Positions 9,210-18,974 of a stretch of 53,762 bases of DNA are shown piece by piece (positions within the stretch are counted from its first letter, which is position 1; each line of letters opens with the position of its first letter). Under the pieces are notes generated by a model, which was not told where the DNA came from, ran no database searches, and saw nothing but the letters and a program-made list of their open reading frames with translations. The position numbers and the translations under genes are program-made. This DNA comes from Sphingobacteriaceae bacterium (lineage in GTDB: Bacteria > Bacteroidota > Bacteroidia > B-17B0 > Aurantibacillaceae), in contig JAHEYG010000009.1 of assembly GCA_023251725.1 (NCBI GenBank), positions 1-53,762 of the forward strand. The letters run 5' to 3'.

Positions 9210-9914
9210 TTAGATAATTTTATATAAATCCAACATCTTTACTATTTGCTCTTTTGAATTAAACATCATTAAATCAACTATCGATAAAAAAGGAACAAAC
9301 TCATTTTTAAATTGCGGGTATACAATTTCATCTGTTTTCAAAAATTGTAAAGCAATTCCTTCTTTTAAAAAATCTTCTTTATTATACATATCAATACCAC
9401 CAATTGGGTTAATATACACTTCTGCCTCCATTTTTTTACAAATAGCTTTTACCTTATCGGCCGCCTTCAAATTATGGTCAATGTTGATTGCAGATGAAAT
9501 TATACATTCCGTTTTTATTTCTAAATACTCACAAATAGCTTTAACTGAATAATAAATAAAGGTAAATAAATTTTCGTCACTATTGTTAATCACATTAGTT
9601 ATTACAGGAAAAGCCGAGTCTAAGTATGGCGCTTTGCGATAAGCCTCGGTTAATTTTCTCAACATTTTTTGCCTTTCATCTTTAAACGCGTCTGCCAAAT
9701 TTCTTTCATTAATATTAAGATAATCGGAATCTTTTTTTAGAGGTGCCGAAATATATTCATCTTTCCCATTTACCAAAATACGATTACGATTAATCCAGCC
9801 TTTTTTAGTGTATTGAATGTTATCGTATACGATGAATTTATCTACGGCATTAATTAATTGAAAGTATCCAATGTAAGGAAAAAAATACGGCTGCATAATG
9901 GCGATTTTATTCAT
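9210..9914 (-). CDS. WbqC family protein, copy 1
   Basis: 234 residues beginning IAIMQPYFFPYIGYFQLI, the hallmark opening of the WbqC family (PF08889). It is followed by FIVYDNIQYTKKGWINRN, a NPIGGIDMY segment and FVPFLSIVDLMMFN. WbqC proteins occur next to amino-sugar aminotransferases in many O-antigen loci. Their chemistry is poorly defined, and a role in modifying the amino group has been suggested. Here it follows a DegT-type aminotransferase by 1 base, which fits that idea. A second, divergent member is at 28526-29251. Confidence 0.85.
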   Translation of the reverse strand: MNKIAIMQPYFFPYIGYFQLINAVDKFIVYDNIQYTKKGWINRNRILVNGKDEYISAPLKKDSDYLNINERNLADAFKDERQKMLRKLTEAYRKAPYLDSAFPVITNVINNSDENLFTFIYYSVKAICEYLEIKTECIISSAINIDHNLKAADKVKAICKKMEAEVYINPIGGIDMYNKEDFLKEGIALQFLKTDEIVYPQFKNEFVPFLSIVDLMMFNSKEQIVKMLDLYKII

Positions 9915-9915
9915 T

Positions 9916-10989
9916 TCAAATATTAGCGTTAATTATCGCTGAAATTTTTTCGATATTTTTTTGTTCTAAATCAGGATACAAAGGCAAACACAATACTCTT
10001 CTCGAAATATCTTCCGACACTTTGCACACTTCTGCCTTTTTTACATAAGGCAAATTATTAAGCGAAGGATAAAAATATCGACGAGTATTTATTTTTTCTT
10101 TAAATAAAGCCTCTTTTATTTTTAGTAAAACAGATTCGTTTTCGAAAATTACAGGATAATAAGCAAAGTTGTAAACCGTTTCTTTTGGGAGATTTGGTTG
10201 CTGAATTTTATTGAGATTAATAAGCGAATTGTATTTTTCAGTTACAATTTTTCTTTTTTCTATTAATTGGTCAATTACTTTTAAAACACATAATCCCATC
10301 GCAGCGTGGAATTCCGAATTTTTTGCATTTACACCGTACGAAAAATAATCATCTCCGATATGTCCGAACGCATGGTACAAAAATAATTTATCTTTCAGTT
10401 CTTTATTGTTAGTAGTGATAGAACCTCCTTCAATAGTATGAAACACTTTGGTGGCGTGAAAACTGCAGGTGCTAATATCCCCGTAAGAAAATATATTTTT
10501 GTTTTTATAACTTACGCCAAAAGCATGTGCCGCGTCGTAAATAACTTTTAAATTATGTTTTTTGGCAATGGCTTCAATTTTTTCGACTTCGCAAGGGATT
10601 CCGTAAACGTGAGTGGCTAATATTCCGGTTGTTTTAAGAGTAATTAGCGATTCTATCTTATCAGCATCAATACAAAATGTTTTATCATCAATATCACAAA
10701 ATACAGGTTTACAATTTTCCCACAGAATAGAAGTGGTAGTTGCCACATAAGAAAACGGAGTTGTTATAATTTCTCCCGACAATTCCAAAGCTTTAATGGC
10801 GATTTGAATGGCAATTGTTCCATTTGAAACAAATAACAAATGTTCAATATTTAATTTTTTGCAAATTTCTTTCTCTAGCTCATTTACCAAAACACCGCGG
10901 TTAGTTAACCATTTCGATTCCCATAATTTTTTTAAGTAGTCGGAATATTCTTCTATTGGCGGCAAATACGATTGGGTAACGTTAATCAT
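9916..10989 (-). CDS. DegT/DnrJ/EryC1/StrS aminotransferase, VioA/FdtB-like
   Basis: 357 residues. The PLP lysine is Lys181 in FHATKVFHTIEGG, the pyridine-nitrogen aspartate is Asp152 in IYDAAHAFG, and the phosphate-binding region is SNGTIAIQIA. FHATKVFHT and EFHAAMGL are characteristic of enzymes that aminate nucleotide 4-keto- or 3-keto-6-deoxy sugars (VioA, QdtB/FdtB, RfbE types). With the upstream LegB-like 4,6-dehydratase, a 4-amino-4,6-dideoxy sugar is the most natural product. Which regiochemistry applies is inferred. The start overlaps the upstream SDR stop by 4 bases. Confidence 0.85.
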   Translation of the reverse strand: MINVTQSYLPPIEEYSDYLKKLWESKWLTNRGVLVNELEKEICKKLNIEHLLFVSNGTIAIQIAIKALELSGEIITTPFSYVATTTSILWENCKPVFCDIDDKTFCIDADKIESLITLKTTGILATHVYGIPCEVEKIEAIAKKHNLKVIYDAAHAFGVSYKNKNIFSYGDISTCSFHATKVFHTIEGGSITTNNKELKDKLFLYHAFGHIGDDYFSYGVNAKNSEFHAAMGLCVLKVIDQLIEKRKIVTEKYNSLINLNKIQQPNLPKETVYNFAYYPVIFENESVLLKIKEALFKEKINTRRYFYPSLNNLPYVKKAEVCKVSEDISRRVLCLPLYPDLEQKNIEKISAIINANI

Positions 10990-11840
10990 TTATTTATTTT
11001 TTTGTAATCAATTATTTTTTTTAAACCCTCCGCAAATTTAATTCTTGGCTCCCATCCTAAACTATTTTTAGCCAGTGAAATATCGGCTACCGTATCAGGA
11101 ATTTCATTTATCCGGATTTCGTTGGAACTTTTTACATTTTTACTAATTCCAGTTACCTTCTTTATTTCTTCAATAACTTCCGCAACGCTTAACGAACTTC
11201 CGCTTCCAATATTTAAGGCCTGAAATTTTTGAGTACTATTTAAAGTTAAAATTAATGCCTCCACAACATCCAAAATAAAAACATAATCCCGCTTCGGAAT
11301 AAGATCCTTTACAACAATTTCTTTCTCGTTTAAAGTTTGCTCAATTAACATGGGAATTAAAAAACGTTCGTCTTGCCCAAGCCCATAAATATTAAACGGA
11401 CGAAGAATATTAATTTTCACATTATAAAAATCGGAATAAAATTTACAAAGGTCCTCAGCCATGTGTTTGGAAAATGCATAAGGATTATTGGGTTGTAAGG
11501 GATGATTTTCTGCAATTGGTAATTTTTTTGGGATACCATAAAGATAACTGCTCATAAATGTTAAAGAAGCATTTTTGATACGACACAGTTCGAGAATTTT
11601 TTCGGTGCCATATACATTTGTTTTAATAAACTCATCAGGTTTTAACCAGCTATCGGGCACATAAGATTTTGCTGCCAAATGAAAACAATGCGAAAATTCA
11701 AGTTGATTTAAATTATAATAAGATTCATTTTTTGTAATGTCTCCCGAAAATTCAATAACATTATAATTTAATTCCTTAAGCGCAGGCACTAAATTTTTTC
11801 CTATAAATCCCTTTGACCCTGTTACTAAAATAGTTTTCAC
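10986..11840 (-). CDS. Extended SDR, GDP-4-keto-6-deoxymannose reductase/epimerase-like
   Basis: 284 residues: GSKGFIG (8-14), FHLAAKSYVPDSW, SSYLYG, YAFSK (Tyr121, Lys125), RPFNIYGLGQ, and RDYVFILDVVEA near 205-215. The AAKSYVPDSW phrase is like that of RMD/GMD-type reductases acting on NDP-4-keto-6-deoxy sugars. It stands between a sugar nucleotidyltransferase and a sugar aminotransferase, with 4-base overlaps on both sides, so it is probably a step of one translationally coupled pathway. It could work as reductase or epimerase. Confidence 0.75.
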   Translation of the reverse strand: MKTILVTGSKGFIGKNLVPALKELNYNVIEFSGDITKNESYYNLNQLEFSHCFHLAAKSYVPDSWLKPDEFIKTNVYGTEKILELCRIKNASLTFMSSYLYGIPKKLPIAENHPLQPNNPYAFSKHMAEDLCKFYSDFYNVKINILRPFNIYGLGQDERFLIPMLIEQTLNEKEIVVKDLIPKRDYVFILDVVEALILTLNSTQKFQALNIGSGSSLSVAEVIEEIKKVTGISKNVKSSNEIRINEIPDTVADISLAKNSLGWEPRIKFAEGLKKIIDYKKINK

Positions 11841-12547
11841 TTTAAAAATAAAGATTTTTTTTGTTCAAATTCCTCAATAGCCTGCGCATAATCATCGGGT
11901 CTTCCAATATCGAGCCAATACCCATTGTGTTCTTTTATATTAGCAAAATTTTTCTGCTTAATTAATTCAAGCATCAAATGATCGAATCCATAAGCCTGAT
12001 TATCGGGAATTATATCGAGAATTTTTTTATTGGCCATATAAACACCCATACTTACCAAAAAATTCTCTTTCGGCTTCTCTTTAAAATCTACCAATTGATT
12101 TCCGTCGTTTTTTATAAGCACACCATATTCTGTCATTTGAATTCGTTTTGCGGCCGACACGGTGAAAATATTTTTGCTTACGTAATGTTCGTCGTAAAAT
12201 TTTCCAAAATTAAGATCCGTAAGAATATCACCATTCATAATTAAAAAGTTATCAGGTAAATCTTTAATTAATTTAAGCGGACCCATTGTGCTCAAAGGTT
12301 TATCCTCGAGCGAATAATCAATTTTTAAATTCCATTTTTCGCCATTGCCAAAAAAAGCTTTAATAATATCTGCCTGATGATTTACTGCTAAGGTAATGTG
12401 AGTAAAACCGTATGAAGCAAGTTGTTTAATAATAACTTCCATAATGGGATGCTCGCCAACCGGCATTAAAGGCTTTGGCAACACAACTGTGTAAGGTTTT
12501 AAACGGGTTCCTTTTCCCCCGGCTAAAATTATGGCGCGTTTAGACAT
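11837..12547 (-). CDS. Sugar-1-phosphate nucleotidyltransferase
   Basis: 236 residues with the nucleotidyltransferase signature LAGGKGTRLKPYT (8-20) followed by LPKPLMPVGEHPI, the base/metal segment MNGDILTDL, VDFKEKP and GYWLDIGRPDDY at the C-terminus. It belongs to the mannose-1-phosphate guanylyltransferase / glucose-1-phosphate thymidylyltransferase superfamily in its short form, without a left-handed beta-helix or CBS domains. The base used cannot be read off. Overlap of 8 bases with the upstream LegB-like gene suggests it makes the substrate of that dehydratase. Confidence 0.8.
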   Translation of the reverse strand: MSKRAIILAGGKGTRLKPYTVVLPKPLMPVGEHPIMEVIIKQLASYGFTHITLAVNHQADIIKAFFGNGEKWNLKIDYSLEDKPLSTMGPLKLIKDLPDNFLIMNGDILTDLNFGKFYDEHYVSKNIFTVSAAKRIQMTEYGVLIKNDGNQLVDFKEKPKENFLVSMGVYMANKKILDIIPDNQAYGFDHLMLELIKQKNFANIKEHNGYWLDIGRPDDYAQAIEEFEQKKSLFLK

Positions 12548-13532
12548 TGTAAATATTGGTTTTATATTTTTTTAAATTTTCAGGATTTTTAAACCACTTA
12601 ATGGTTTCAGTTAAACCTTTATCCAAATTATATTTGGGAGAATAATTTGTAAGCGAATTTATTTTTCTATTGTCGCAAACCAATCTAAAAACTTCCGATT
12701 TTTTTGGACGTTTTCGCTGATTATCAGTTTTAAGTTTAGCGTTGCTTTTCATTATTTTTTTTATTTTGTCGAACAAATCTCCAATAGAAATTTCGGTTCC
12801 TGAACCAATGTTTACGGTTTGTCCGATTGCTTTATCACACTCGGCCAATTTTATAAACCCGTCGCAAGTATCTTTTACATAATTAAAATCGCGGGTGGGT
12901 GTAGTATCACCAATTTCAATTTCTTTTTTCCCACTCGCCATTTGCGAAATAATGGTTGAAATAACAGCGCGTGCCGACTGTCGCGGACCGTAAGTATTAA
13001 ACGGCCGGGCAATTACCAATGGCAAATTAAACGAATTATAAAAACTCATAGCCATTGAATCGGCGCCTATTTTACTGGCGCTGTAAGGCGATTGCGGTTG
13101 CAATGGATGCTTTTCATCGATGGGAACATATTTTGCTGTACCATAAACTTCACTCGTGGAAGTATGGATGATGCGTTTGCATTTATTAGCCAATGCCGCC
13201 TGACAAATATTTAAGGTGCCTTTTACATTGGTATCAACATAACTGTCGGGCGCCACGTACGAATACGGAATTGCAATTAGTGAAGCCAAATGAAAAACAA
13301 CATCTACATTTTTAGTAATGTGCATGCAATAGGCCGGATCGCGAACATCGCCGTTTAAAACTTCAACATCCTTATTTAATTCAATATCTTCAATCCATCC
13401 CCAAAAATTAAATGAATTGTACTGACTTAATACTTTTAATTTGCAACCTTTTTTCATTAGTGCTTCTACCAAGTGAGAACCAATGAATCCATCGGCGCCG
13501 GTAACTAATACTGTTTTTCCTTTTAAGTTCAT
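12540..13532 (-). CDS. LegB-like NAD-dependent nucleotide-sugar 4,6-dehydratase
   Basis: 330 residues. TGADGFIGSH (11-20), the diagnostic YNSFNFWGWIE (38-48), HLASLIAIPYSY, STSEVYG (125-131) and YSASK (Tyr150, Lys154), then RPFNTYGPRQS. The YNSFNxWGW element marks the LegB/ArnA-like SDR group. In Campylobacter, LegB dehydrates GDP-GlcNAc on the legionaminic acid route. The rest of that route (LegC, LegI, LegF) was not recognised in this window, so the product is more likely an NDP-4-keto-6-deoxy sugar used by the aminotransferase two genes on. It heads the five-gene cassette 13532 to 9210. Confidence 0.8.
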   Translation of the reverse strand: MNLKGKTVLVTGADGFIGSHLVEALMKKGCKLKVLSQYNSFNFWGWIEDIELNKDVEVLNGDVRDPAYCMHITKNVDVVFHLASLIAIPYSYVAPDSYVDTNVKGTLNICQAALANKCKRIIHTSTSEVYGTAKYVPIDEKHPLQPQSPYSASKIGADSMAMSFYNSFNLPLVIARPFNTYGPRQSARAVISTIISQMASGKKEIEIGDTTPTRDFNYVKDTCDGFIKLAECDKAIGQTVNIGSGTEISIGDLFDKIKKIMKSNAKLKTDNQRKRPKKSEVFRLVCDNRKINSLTNYSPKYNLDKGLTETIKWFKNPENLKKYKTNIYNV

Positions 13533-13533
13533 C

Positions 13534-14757
13534 TTAACACGAAATTAATTTATTATAAAATATTGAGTAATTATTGGTTCCGTTAAATTTCCCTTCCCAA
13601 AATAGGCGTACTTGCTTTCTGAATTCAATTGTATTCTTATTACTGTTCATAAAATTTGAAATGATTGATGCTATTTTTTTAGGATCAAAATCCTTCTCAA
13701 CTAAAATTCCGTTTTTTTCTGTTACCACTTCAGAAACACCACCCACATTTGTAGCAATAATGGGAATACCAAAACTACTTGCCTCTATTAATGTTACTGG
13801 TAAGCCTTCAGTTCGGCTTAATAAAACAAATAAGTTGATGGATGTTTTTTTCATGAATTGCATTACTTCTTCGTAATTTTCTTTACGCTCGTGTAATTCA
13901 AATTCCACATTAGAAGTAAGCTCTTTTATTTTTTCGAAAAATGTTTTTTCCGAATCGCCCATATTTCCGTGATGTATCCATTTAATGGGAATAGAAATGT
14001 TTTTTAAAATGTCGACCAAAGCATCGGCTCGTTTCAGCGAATTTAAATTAGAACAGGTGAAAATGCAAAATTTACCGGCAGAATCAAATTTTGACATTCC
14101 GTAATCTTTTGTTCCGAAATAGCTACACTCTATTTTCTCAGGATAAATATTAAAGCTTTTTAAATACTTGGTTCCAGTGTTTGACACAACAAATACTTTT
14201 GAAGCATTTGCAAAATTAAACGGACGAAAAGGAATATAATTCCATTTGGTTTGATTCTCGTACAAATCGAAGCCATTTACTCTGAACACATATCTTTTAA
14301 TTTGATCCTTATATTTTAAAACCGAAAGTGCTGTTGCTGTTTCATTCATCCAAAACGAATAAAAAATGTCATTTTTACCGGGTGTAGTCTTCAAAGTCGT
14401 TTTTATTGAATTAGCGAGGCAAATAGATTTACAAAGGCGGCTATTAAATTCGCGAAAATGTTTAAAATAAATCAATTTACTTTTTGATTTCATTACTTCT
14501 TTCCAATGCATGCCAAAAACAAGAAATAAATTTCCAACCACGATATTTAAGGTACTGAATTTAATACTTTCACTTTGTAAATTCACAACTTCGGCATTTA
14601 GCGGAATTTTTTTAATTGCATTTGTTCCGTTGGCGGGATAAATAATTACTTTTTCGAATTTAGGAGCTAAATAAAATAATTCATTTTCTAAAAAAGGCTC
14701 TCCATCACCATTTGGATAAATATTCGAAAATAAATGTAAAGTGTGTGAGGTTTTCAA
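13534..14757 (-). CDS. Family 4 glycosyltransferase
   Basis: 407 residues of GT-B fold. The C-terminal donor domain shows FTCSNLNSLKRAD, the EX7E-like segment SRTEGLPVTLIEASSFG and the following PIIATNVGGVSEVV, all standard for GT4. The N-terminal part begins HTLHLFSNIYPNGDGEPFLENE. It is cytoplasmic. The stop is 1 base before LegB and the start overlaps the next GT4 gene by 4 bases. Donor and linkage are unknown. Confidence 0.85.
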   Translation of the reverse strand: MKTSHTLHLFSNIYPNGDGEPFLENELFYLAPKFEKVIIYPANGTNAIKKIPLNAEVVNLQSESIKFSTLNIVVGNLFLVFGMHWKEVMKSKSKLIYFKHFREFNSRLCKSICLANSIKTTLKTTPGKNDIFYSFWMNETATALSVLKYKDQIKRYVFRVNGFDLYENQTKWNYIPFRPFNFANASKVFVVSNTGTKYLKSFNIYPEKIECSYFGTKDYGMSKFDSAGKFCIFTCSNLNSLKRADALVDILKNISIPIKWIHHGNMGDSEKTFFEKIKELTSNVEFELHERKENYEEVMQFMKKTSINLFVLLSRTEGLPVTLIEASSFGIPIIATNVGGVSEVVTEKNGILVEKDFDPKKIASIISNFMNSNKNTIEFRKQVRLFWEGKFNGTNNYSIFYNKLISC

Positions 14758-15920
14758 TTATTAGTTAAGATTTCGTTCCAAAAATTATCAATTTGTTTGA
14801 TAAAATTTGGAACGTTGTGAACATTTTTCATTAACTCAACACTTTCCTCACCCATTTTTTTTACCATCTCACCGTCCGAAATCATTTTAATTAATGCTTC
14901 GGCTAATCCTTCGGCTGAATCCGGATTAATCAATACTCCATTTTTATTACTCCTCACAAATAAATTGGTTTGCCCGACATTACGCGCCACTATTGCGTTT
15001 CCGGAGGCCATGGCTTCCGACATAGAGAGTGAAGGGAAATTATCATAATTCTGACACGACACATAAATTTTAGAAACATTAAATAGTTTTTCCATTTGTC
15101 CTTCTATGCGAAATTCAAGAACATCAGATAATTTTTTTTCGGTGGCTTGTTTCATTAGTTCTTCCCGCAAAGGCCCAGTACCGCACAAAATAAATTTCCA
15201 GTCATTAAGTTTATTTTGAGATTTAATTATTTCAATGGCTTTCAAATACCAATCGGCATGCTTTTGTTCATCTAATCGAGAAGCGAAAACAACAAGATTC
15301 TGCTTTGCAGCTGAAGGAATAAATTTTTTCACGTCGGAAAATCGCGAATTAATTGCGTATACTTTTTTTGGAATATTCTTAAATACTTTTTCTTTCCCTA
15401 CATAATTAACAAACGATTCATTCCAACAAAAATAGCCCGATACATTTATCTCTTTAAATAAGGGCAAGTACGAATTACACATTGATTTGTGTAATTGATG
15501 ATTTTTGTCGGATAAAACCTGAGCAACATAACAATTAACTATGTTAATCACAATTTTAGGTCGGATAACTTTTGGCAATTCATTTAGTTTTTTTAAAATG
15601 GGAATGTATGTTGGGTCATAAAGCGGAATGTGAACGATTTTAATATTATTTAAAAAAATGTGTTTCGCTAACTCCAAAGTTTCCAGTTTATGCTTAAATC
15701 GATTCGAATGAATCTTAAAATTTAGCAGATTATTTCTACTTTTCAGTTTATTAACCTCATTCAATTTTTTTACTGAATTCTTATCAATTATGTAAAATAA
15801 TTTATTTTGGGAGATTTTCGAATCCTGATACTCATCAAAAAAATCAGCGAAAAACCGTTCGGCTCCTCCTCCGCCCTTTAAATCATTAATACCGTAAATA
15901 AACAATGCAATGTTACTCAC
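14754..15920 (-). CDS. Family 4 glycosyltransferase
   Basis: 388 residues. The N-terminus has a glycine-rich acceptor/donor loop, KGGGGAERF, and the C-terminal domain contains VVFASRLDEQKHADWYLKA, LCGTGPLREEL, and NFPSLSMSEAMASGNAIVARNVGQT, which is the GT4 EX7E region in variant form (the first acidic position is not Glu but part of NYDNFPS). The variant may reflect a different donor. Overlaps of 4 bases with both neighbours. Confidence 0.85.
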   Translation of the reverse strand: MSNIALFIYGINDLKGGGGAERFFADFFDEYQDSKISQNKLFYIIDKNSVKKLNEVNKLKSRNNLLNFKIHSNRFKHKLETLELAKHIFLNNIKIVHIPLYDPTYIPILKKLNELPKVIRPKIVINIVNCYVAQVLSDKNHQLHKSMCNSYLPLFKEINVSGYFCWNESFVNYVGKEKVFKNIPKKVYAINSRFSDVKKFIPSAAKQNLVVFASRLDEQKHADWYLKAIEIIKSQNKLNDWKFILCGTGPLREELMKQATEKKLSDVLEFRIEGQMEKLFNVSKIYVSCQNYDNFPSLSMSEAMASGNAIVARNVGQTNLFVRSNKNGVLINPDSAEGLAEALIKMISDGEMVKKMGEESVELMKNVHNVPNFIKQIDNFWNEILTNN

Positions 15921-17074
15921 GATTTTAATTTTGCGATTAAATCTAAAAACGGTCCTACTACTTTTTTAAAGATGTAAAATTTTCGAAAATGTTTTTTATC
16001 CCATTGCGTTCCGTAAAATGCATGCGGTATCGGTTTTTCGTTCATGTAAATTTCGAATTGCTCAGCGGTTAAATCAAATTTTTTCAATGCGTATTCGTAG
16101 TCTTCCTTCTGAGCTACGGGGTCGTAAGTTGGTTTTTTTAATTCTTCAATGGCTTCTGCTCGCGTAATTCCCCCCGAGGCTACCAACGACGACAAATGCG
16201 CCTTCCGTTTATCCACCTGAAATTTACGGGGTAAAATGTATCCCTGATAAAATCGCGTGAAAATAGATTCATAATGTTTTCCGCCGTAATCGCGCCATCC
16301 AAATTCTTTAATCAACAGTTCTTTCGCTTTATTTTTATCGTAATCCATTAAATTTAATGGCGGAATTGAATGCATTTTATACAAACGTTGATTGATAAAC
16401 ATTTGTGTTAATCCCAATTTAGGGAAATCTTTTAATTTTTTTGTTCCAAATCTTTTATGAATTTCAGTAAGATTAACAATATCCAACTTGTCGGGGAAAT
16501 ACCAGCTCTTCGGTAAAATTCCTTCCGACGAAATATTATTTCCATTGACCACGCTTTTAATTTTAAATTTTCTGGCAATCCTAAACAAGGAAGCAAAAAT
16601 TAACTGATCGGTTGGCACTTCAATATCCAACACAGACGCTTTAATGTACGCCAATTGCAAATCCTTAAATTCTTCCCAATTAATTACGTAAGTATACAAA
16701 TCGAATCCTGTTTTTTTAATAATATTTTCAATATTCTGAACTGCCAATTCACTGTTCCAACCATTATCGAAATGCACAATGAGCGGACGGATACCAACTT
16801 GTTTTGCCCAATAACATAAATACGAGCTGTCTACCCCGCCGCTTAATCCCATTAAACAATCGTACTTATCTTTTATTCCAATTTCCTTTATTCTTTTTAC
16901 TGAATCATTAAGTTCCTTTAATCTAATTTCTTTTGGCCGCCAAATAGTTTTATGTGCGAGTAGGTCAAAATCTTTGCAAAAATTACATTCGCCTTTTTCG
17001 TCGAAGGTAATTTCGGTAGCGGTGGTGTCCATCACACAACGGGTACATTGCTTGTATTCGTTTGCCTTACTCAT
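15917..17074 (-). CDS. N-acetyl sugar amidotransferase (WbpG/WbuX/PseA family)
   Basis: 385 residues. An N-terminal four-cysteine site (Cys10, Cys13, Cys30, Cys33) precedes the PP-loop LSGGVDSSY (77-85), then NGNNISSEG and WRDYGGKHYESIFTRFYQG. This family uses ATP to activate an acetamido group and installs ammonia, giving an acetamidino sugar. The ammonia comes from a dedicated HisH/HisF-like pair. In this window that pair lies about 30 kb upstream in the same transcription direction (47823-48428 and 46899-47654), an unusual separation. The start overlaps an AsnB-like gene by 8 bases. Confidence 0.9.
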   Translation of the reverse strand: MSKANEYKQCTRCVMDTTATEITFDEKGECNFCKDFDLLAHKTIWRPKEIRLKELNDSVKRIKEIGIKDKYDCLMGLSGGVDSSYLCYWAKQVGIRPLIVHFDNGWNSELAVQNIENIIKKTGFDLYTYVINWEEFKDLQLAYIKASVLDIEVPTDQLIFASLFRIARKFKIKSVVNGNNISSEGILPKSWYFPDKLDIVNLTEIHKRFGTKKLKDFPKLGLTQMFINQRLYKMHSIPPLNLMDYDKNKAKELLIKEFGWRDYGGKHYESIFTRFYQGYILPRKFQVDKRKAHLSSLVASGGITRAEAIEELKKPTYDPVAQKEDYEYALKKFDLTAEQFEIYMNEKPIPHAFYGTQWDKKHFRKFYIFKKVVGPFLDLIAKLKS

Positions 17075-18974
17075 TTATTAAGAGAGAATTTATAACACAC
17101 CAAACCTTGGAGGCGTTATTAGTGTTCCAGCTGTTATTTTGATATTGTTGTTCAACGTATTTTTTTATTTCAGCGCCTTTTAGATAATTCGCTTCCAATA
17201 ATTTTTTTGAAGAGATGTTGTCATTAATTAATTCTTTCATTGGTCCTGCTACCCATTCGGCTATAGGAGAACCAATTCCTATTTTCAATTTACGTGTTCT
17301 TATTTTTTCGGGAACAATTCCCTTCATGGCATCTCTTATAATGCGCTTAGTAAACCCGTTTCCCAATTTACTTTCTTGCGGCAGTGAAAACATATAATTC
17401 ACCAAGCGATAATCCATAAATGGCATCCTTATCTCAATGCTGTTTTGCATGGAAGCACGATCGAAATCACGTAAATTAATGGGTAAACTGTTATAATGAA
17501 AATCGTTAAACAAAGTTTTAGTAATTCCCTTAAAAGGATTAGAGAAAACACTAAAGGTTTCAGTTTTTGATTCTTCATTAAACCAATTAAAATTATTTGA
17601 TGGAAGTTTTTGAGAACCGTTAGTTCCAATAATTGATTTAATTTTATTTTTAATTTTGGCCTTTACCGAATTATTTTCATAAAATGATTGCATCAATTTT
17701 TCGGAATTGTAAACAGGCGATAATTCACTTACAATTGCCGAATATTCCTTCGCTCCATTTTCATTATTATTTTTTAGAGCTTCGTAAAAAGCATCCAAAA
17801 CATAATAATTATAACCGAAAGCATATTCATCGGCGCCATGTCCATCTAACGAAACAACAATTCCGTTTTTACGCATAGCTTTATAAATATCGCAAATGGC
17901 AATAACCGGATTAGCAATAATTCCATCAAACAAAGCCGTTGTCTTTACAATGTCTTTTATAAGATTAGAATAGTCGGGAATGATGTAAACTGCATTTCCA
18001 TTGGTATAATTAATTACTTCCTCGGCGTATTGGCGTTCATCCATATTTGTTCCCGGAAAAGTGGCCACAAAGGCTTTTTGCCAATCGGAAGGTAAACGTT
18101 GTAATTCGGAAGAACTATTTTTGAATTGTTGCAAAGTGCAATAAACAGAACTTGAATCTAAGCCGCCGCTCAGGGCCGAAGCAATAGGCACATCGCTACG
18201 CATGCGTAATTTGCAGGCGCTGAAAAATAATTCCTTAAATTCTTCAACCTGCTTTTCATAATTGGAATTTACCAGAATCAAATGATCGGCAGTGTTCCAC
18301 CATCTTTCAATTTTTAATTCTTTATTGTTGGCGATAACGATTGAGTGTCCGGGTAACAACTGATAAATACTTTTAAAAATAGTTTTACCTGCAGCTTCAA
18401 TGTAATTGGAAAGTTGAATCGCACACACTAAATTTTTTTCATCAAAATTTCTATTAAATTCATCTAAATGTTTAAAGGCAATAGTTTCGGAAGCAAAAGC
18501 AAATAAATGATTGGGAATAAAACAATAATGCAATGGCTTTACGCCAAAACGGTCGCGCGACAAAAATAAAGTGTTTTCTTTCTTATCCCAAATGGCAAAA
18601 GCCCACATGCCATTGAATTTTAAAAGACAATCTTTTCCGTATTCATTATACGCTGCTAAAACTACTTCAGTATCTGTTTCGGTTTTAAAGGAATATCCTT
18701 TTGCAATTAAATCGTTTTTTATTTCCAAAAAATTAAATATTTCCCCATTGAAAGTTATTGTATAACGGTCGGCATAGTGCAGCGGATTTTTGGCGGCTTC
18801 CGACAGGTCTAAAATAGAAAGTCGACGGTGACCAAGGCCCAGAGTATTATTATTAAACAATTCGTACCCTGCTCCATCCGGACCACGATGCCTCATTGAA
18901 TCGGTAAAGTGTTTTAAATTATTCAAATCAACTGAATTTCCATTTAAATTATATATGCCTGCAATGCCGCACAT
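17067..18974 (-). CDS. AsnB-like glutamine-dependent amidotransferase, copy 1 of 4
   Basis: 635 residues. After Met1, the nucleophile Cys2 opens a class II glutaminase domain (MCGIAGIYNL, MRHRGPDGAG, TFNGEIFN, DTEVV). A synthetase domain follows with PP-loop ALSGGLDSSS, VSLDGHGADEYAFGY and SIEIRMPFMDYRL. Classical enzymes make asparagine; members within O-antigen loci are thought to amidate uronic acids or join carboxylates to amines. The start codon follows directly on the stop of the upstream gene (no gap). Three more copies in the window make a housekeeping asparagine role unlikely. Confidence 0.85.
   Translation of the reverse strand: MCGIAGIYNLNGNSVDLNNLKHFTDSMRHRGPDGAGYELFNNNTLGLGHRRLSILDLSEAAKNPLHYADRYTITFNGEIFNFLEIKNDLIAKGYSFKTETDTEVVLAAYNEYGKDCLLKFNGMWAFAIWDKKENTLFLSRDRFGVKPLHYCFIPNHLFAFASETIAFKHLDEFNRNFDEKNLVCAIQLSNYIEAAGKTIFKSIYQLLPGHSIVIANNKELKIERWWNTADHLILVNSNYEKQVEEFKELFFSACKLRMRSDVPIASALSGGLDSSSVYCTLQQFKNSSSELQRLPSDWQKAFVATFPGTNMDERQYAEEVINYTNGNAVYIIPDYSNLIKDIVKTTALFDGIIANPVIAICDIYKAMRKNGIVVSLDGHGADEYAFGYNYYVLDAFYEALKNNNENGAKEYSAIVSELSPVYNSEKLMQSFYENNSVKAKIKNKIKSIIGTNGSQKLPSNNFNWFNEESKTETFSVFSNPFKGITKTLFNDFHYNSLPINLRDFDRASMQNSIEIRMPFMDYRLVNYMFSLPQESKLGNGFTKRIIRDAMKGIVPEKIRTRKLKIGIGSPIAEWVAGPMKELINDNISSKKLLEANYLKGAEIKKYVEQQYQNNSWNTNNASKVWCVINSLLINE

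Noticed and set aside
17429-17629. Short minus-strand frame inside AsnB copy 1
   Set aside because: It overlaps the intact AsnB frame completely and is a shadow; no frameshift in AsnB is implied.
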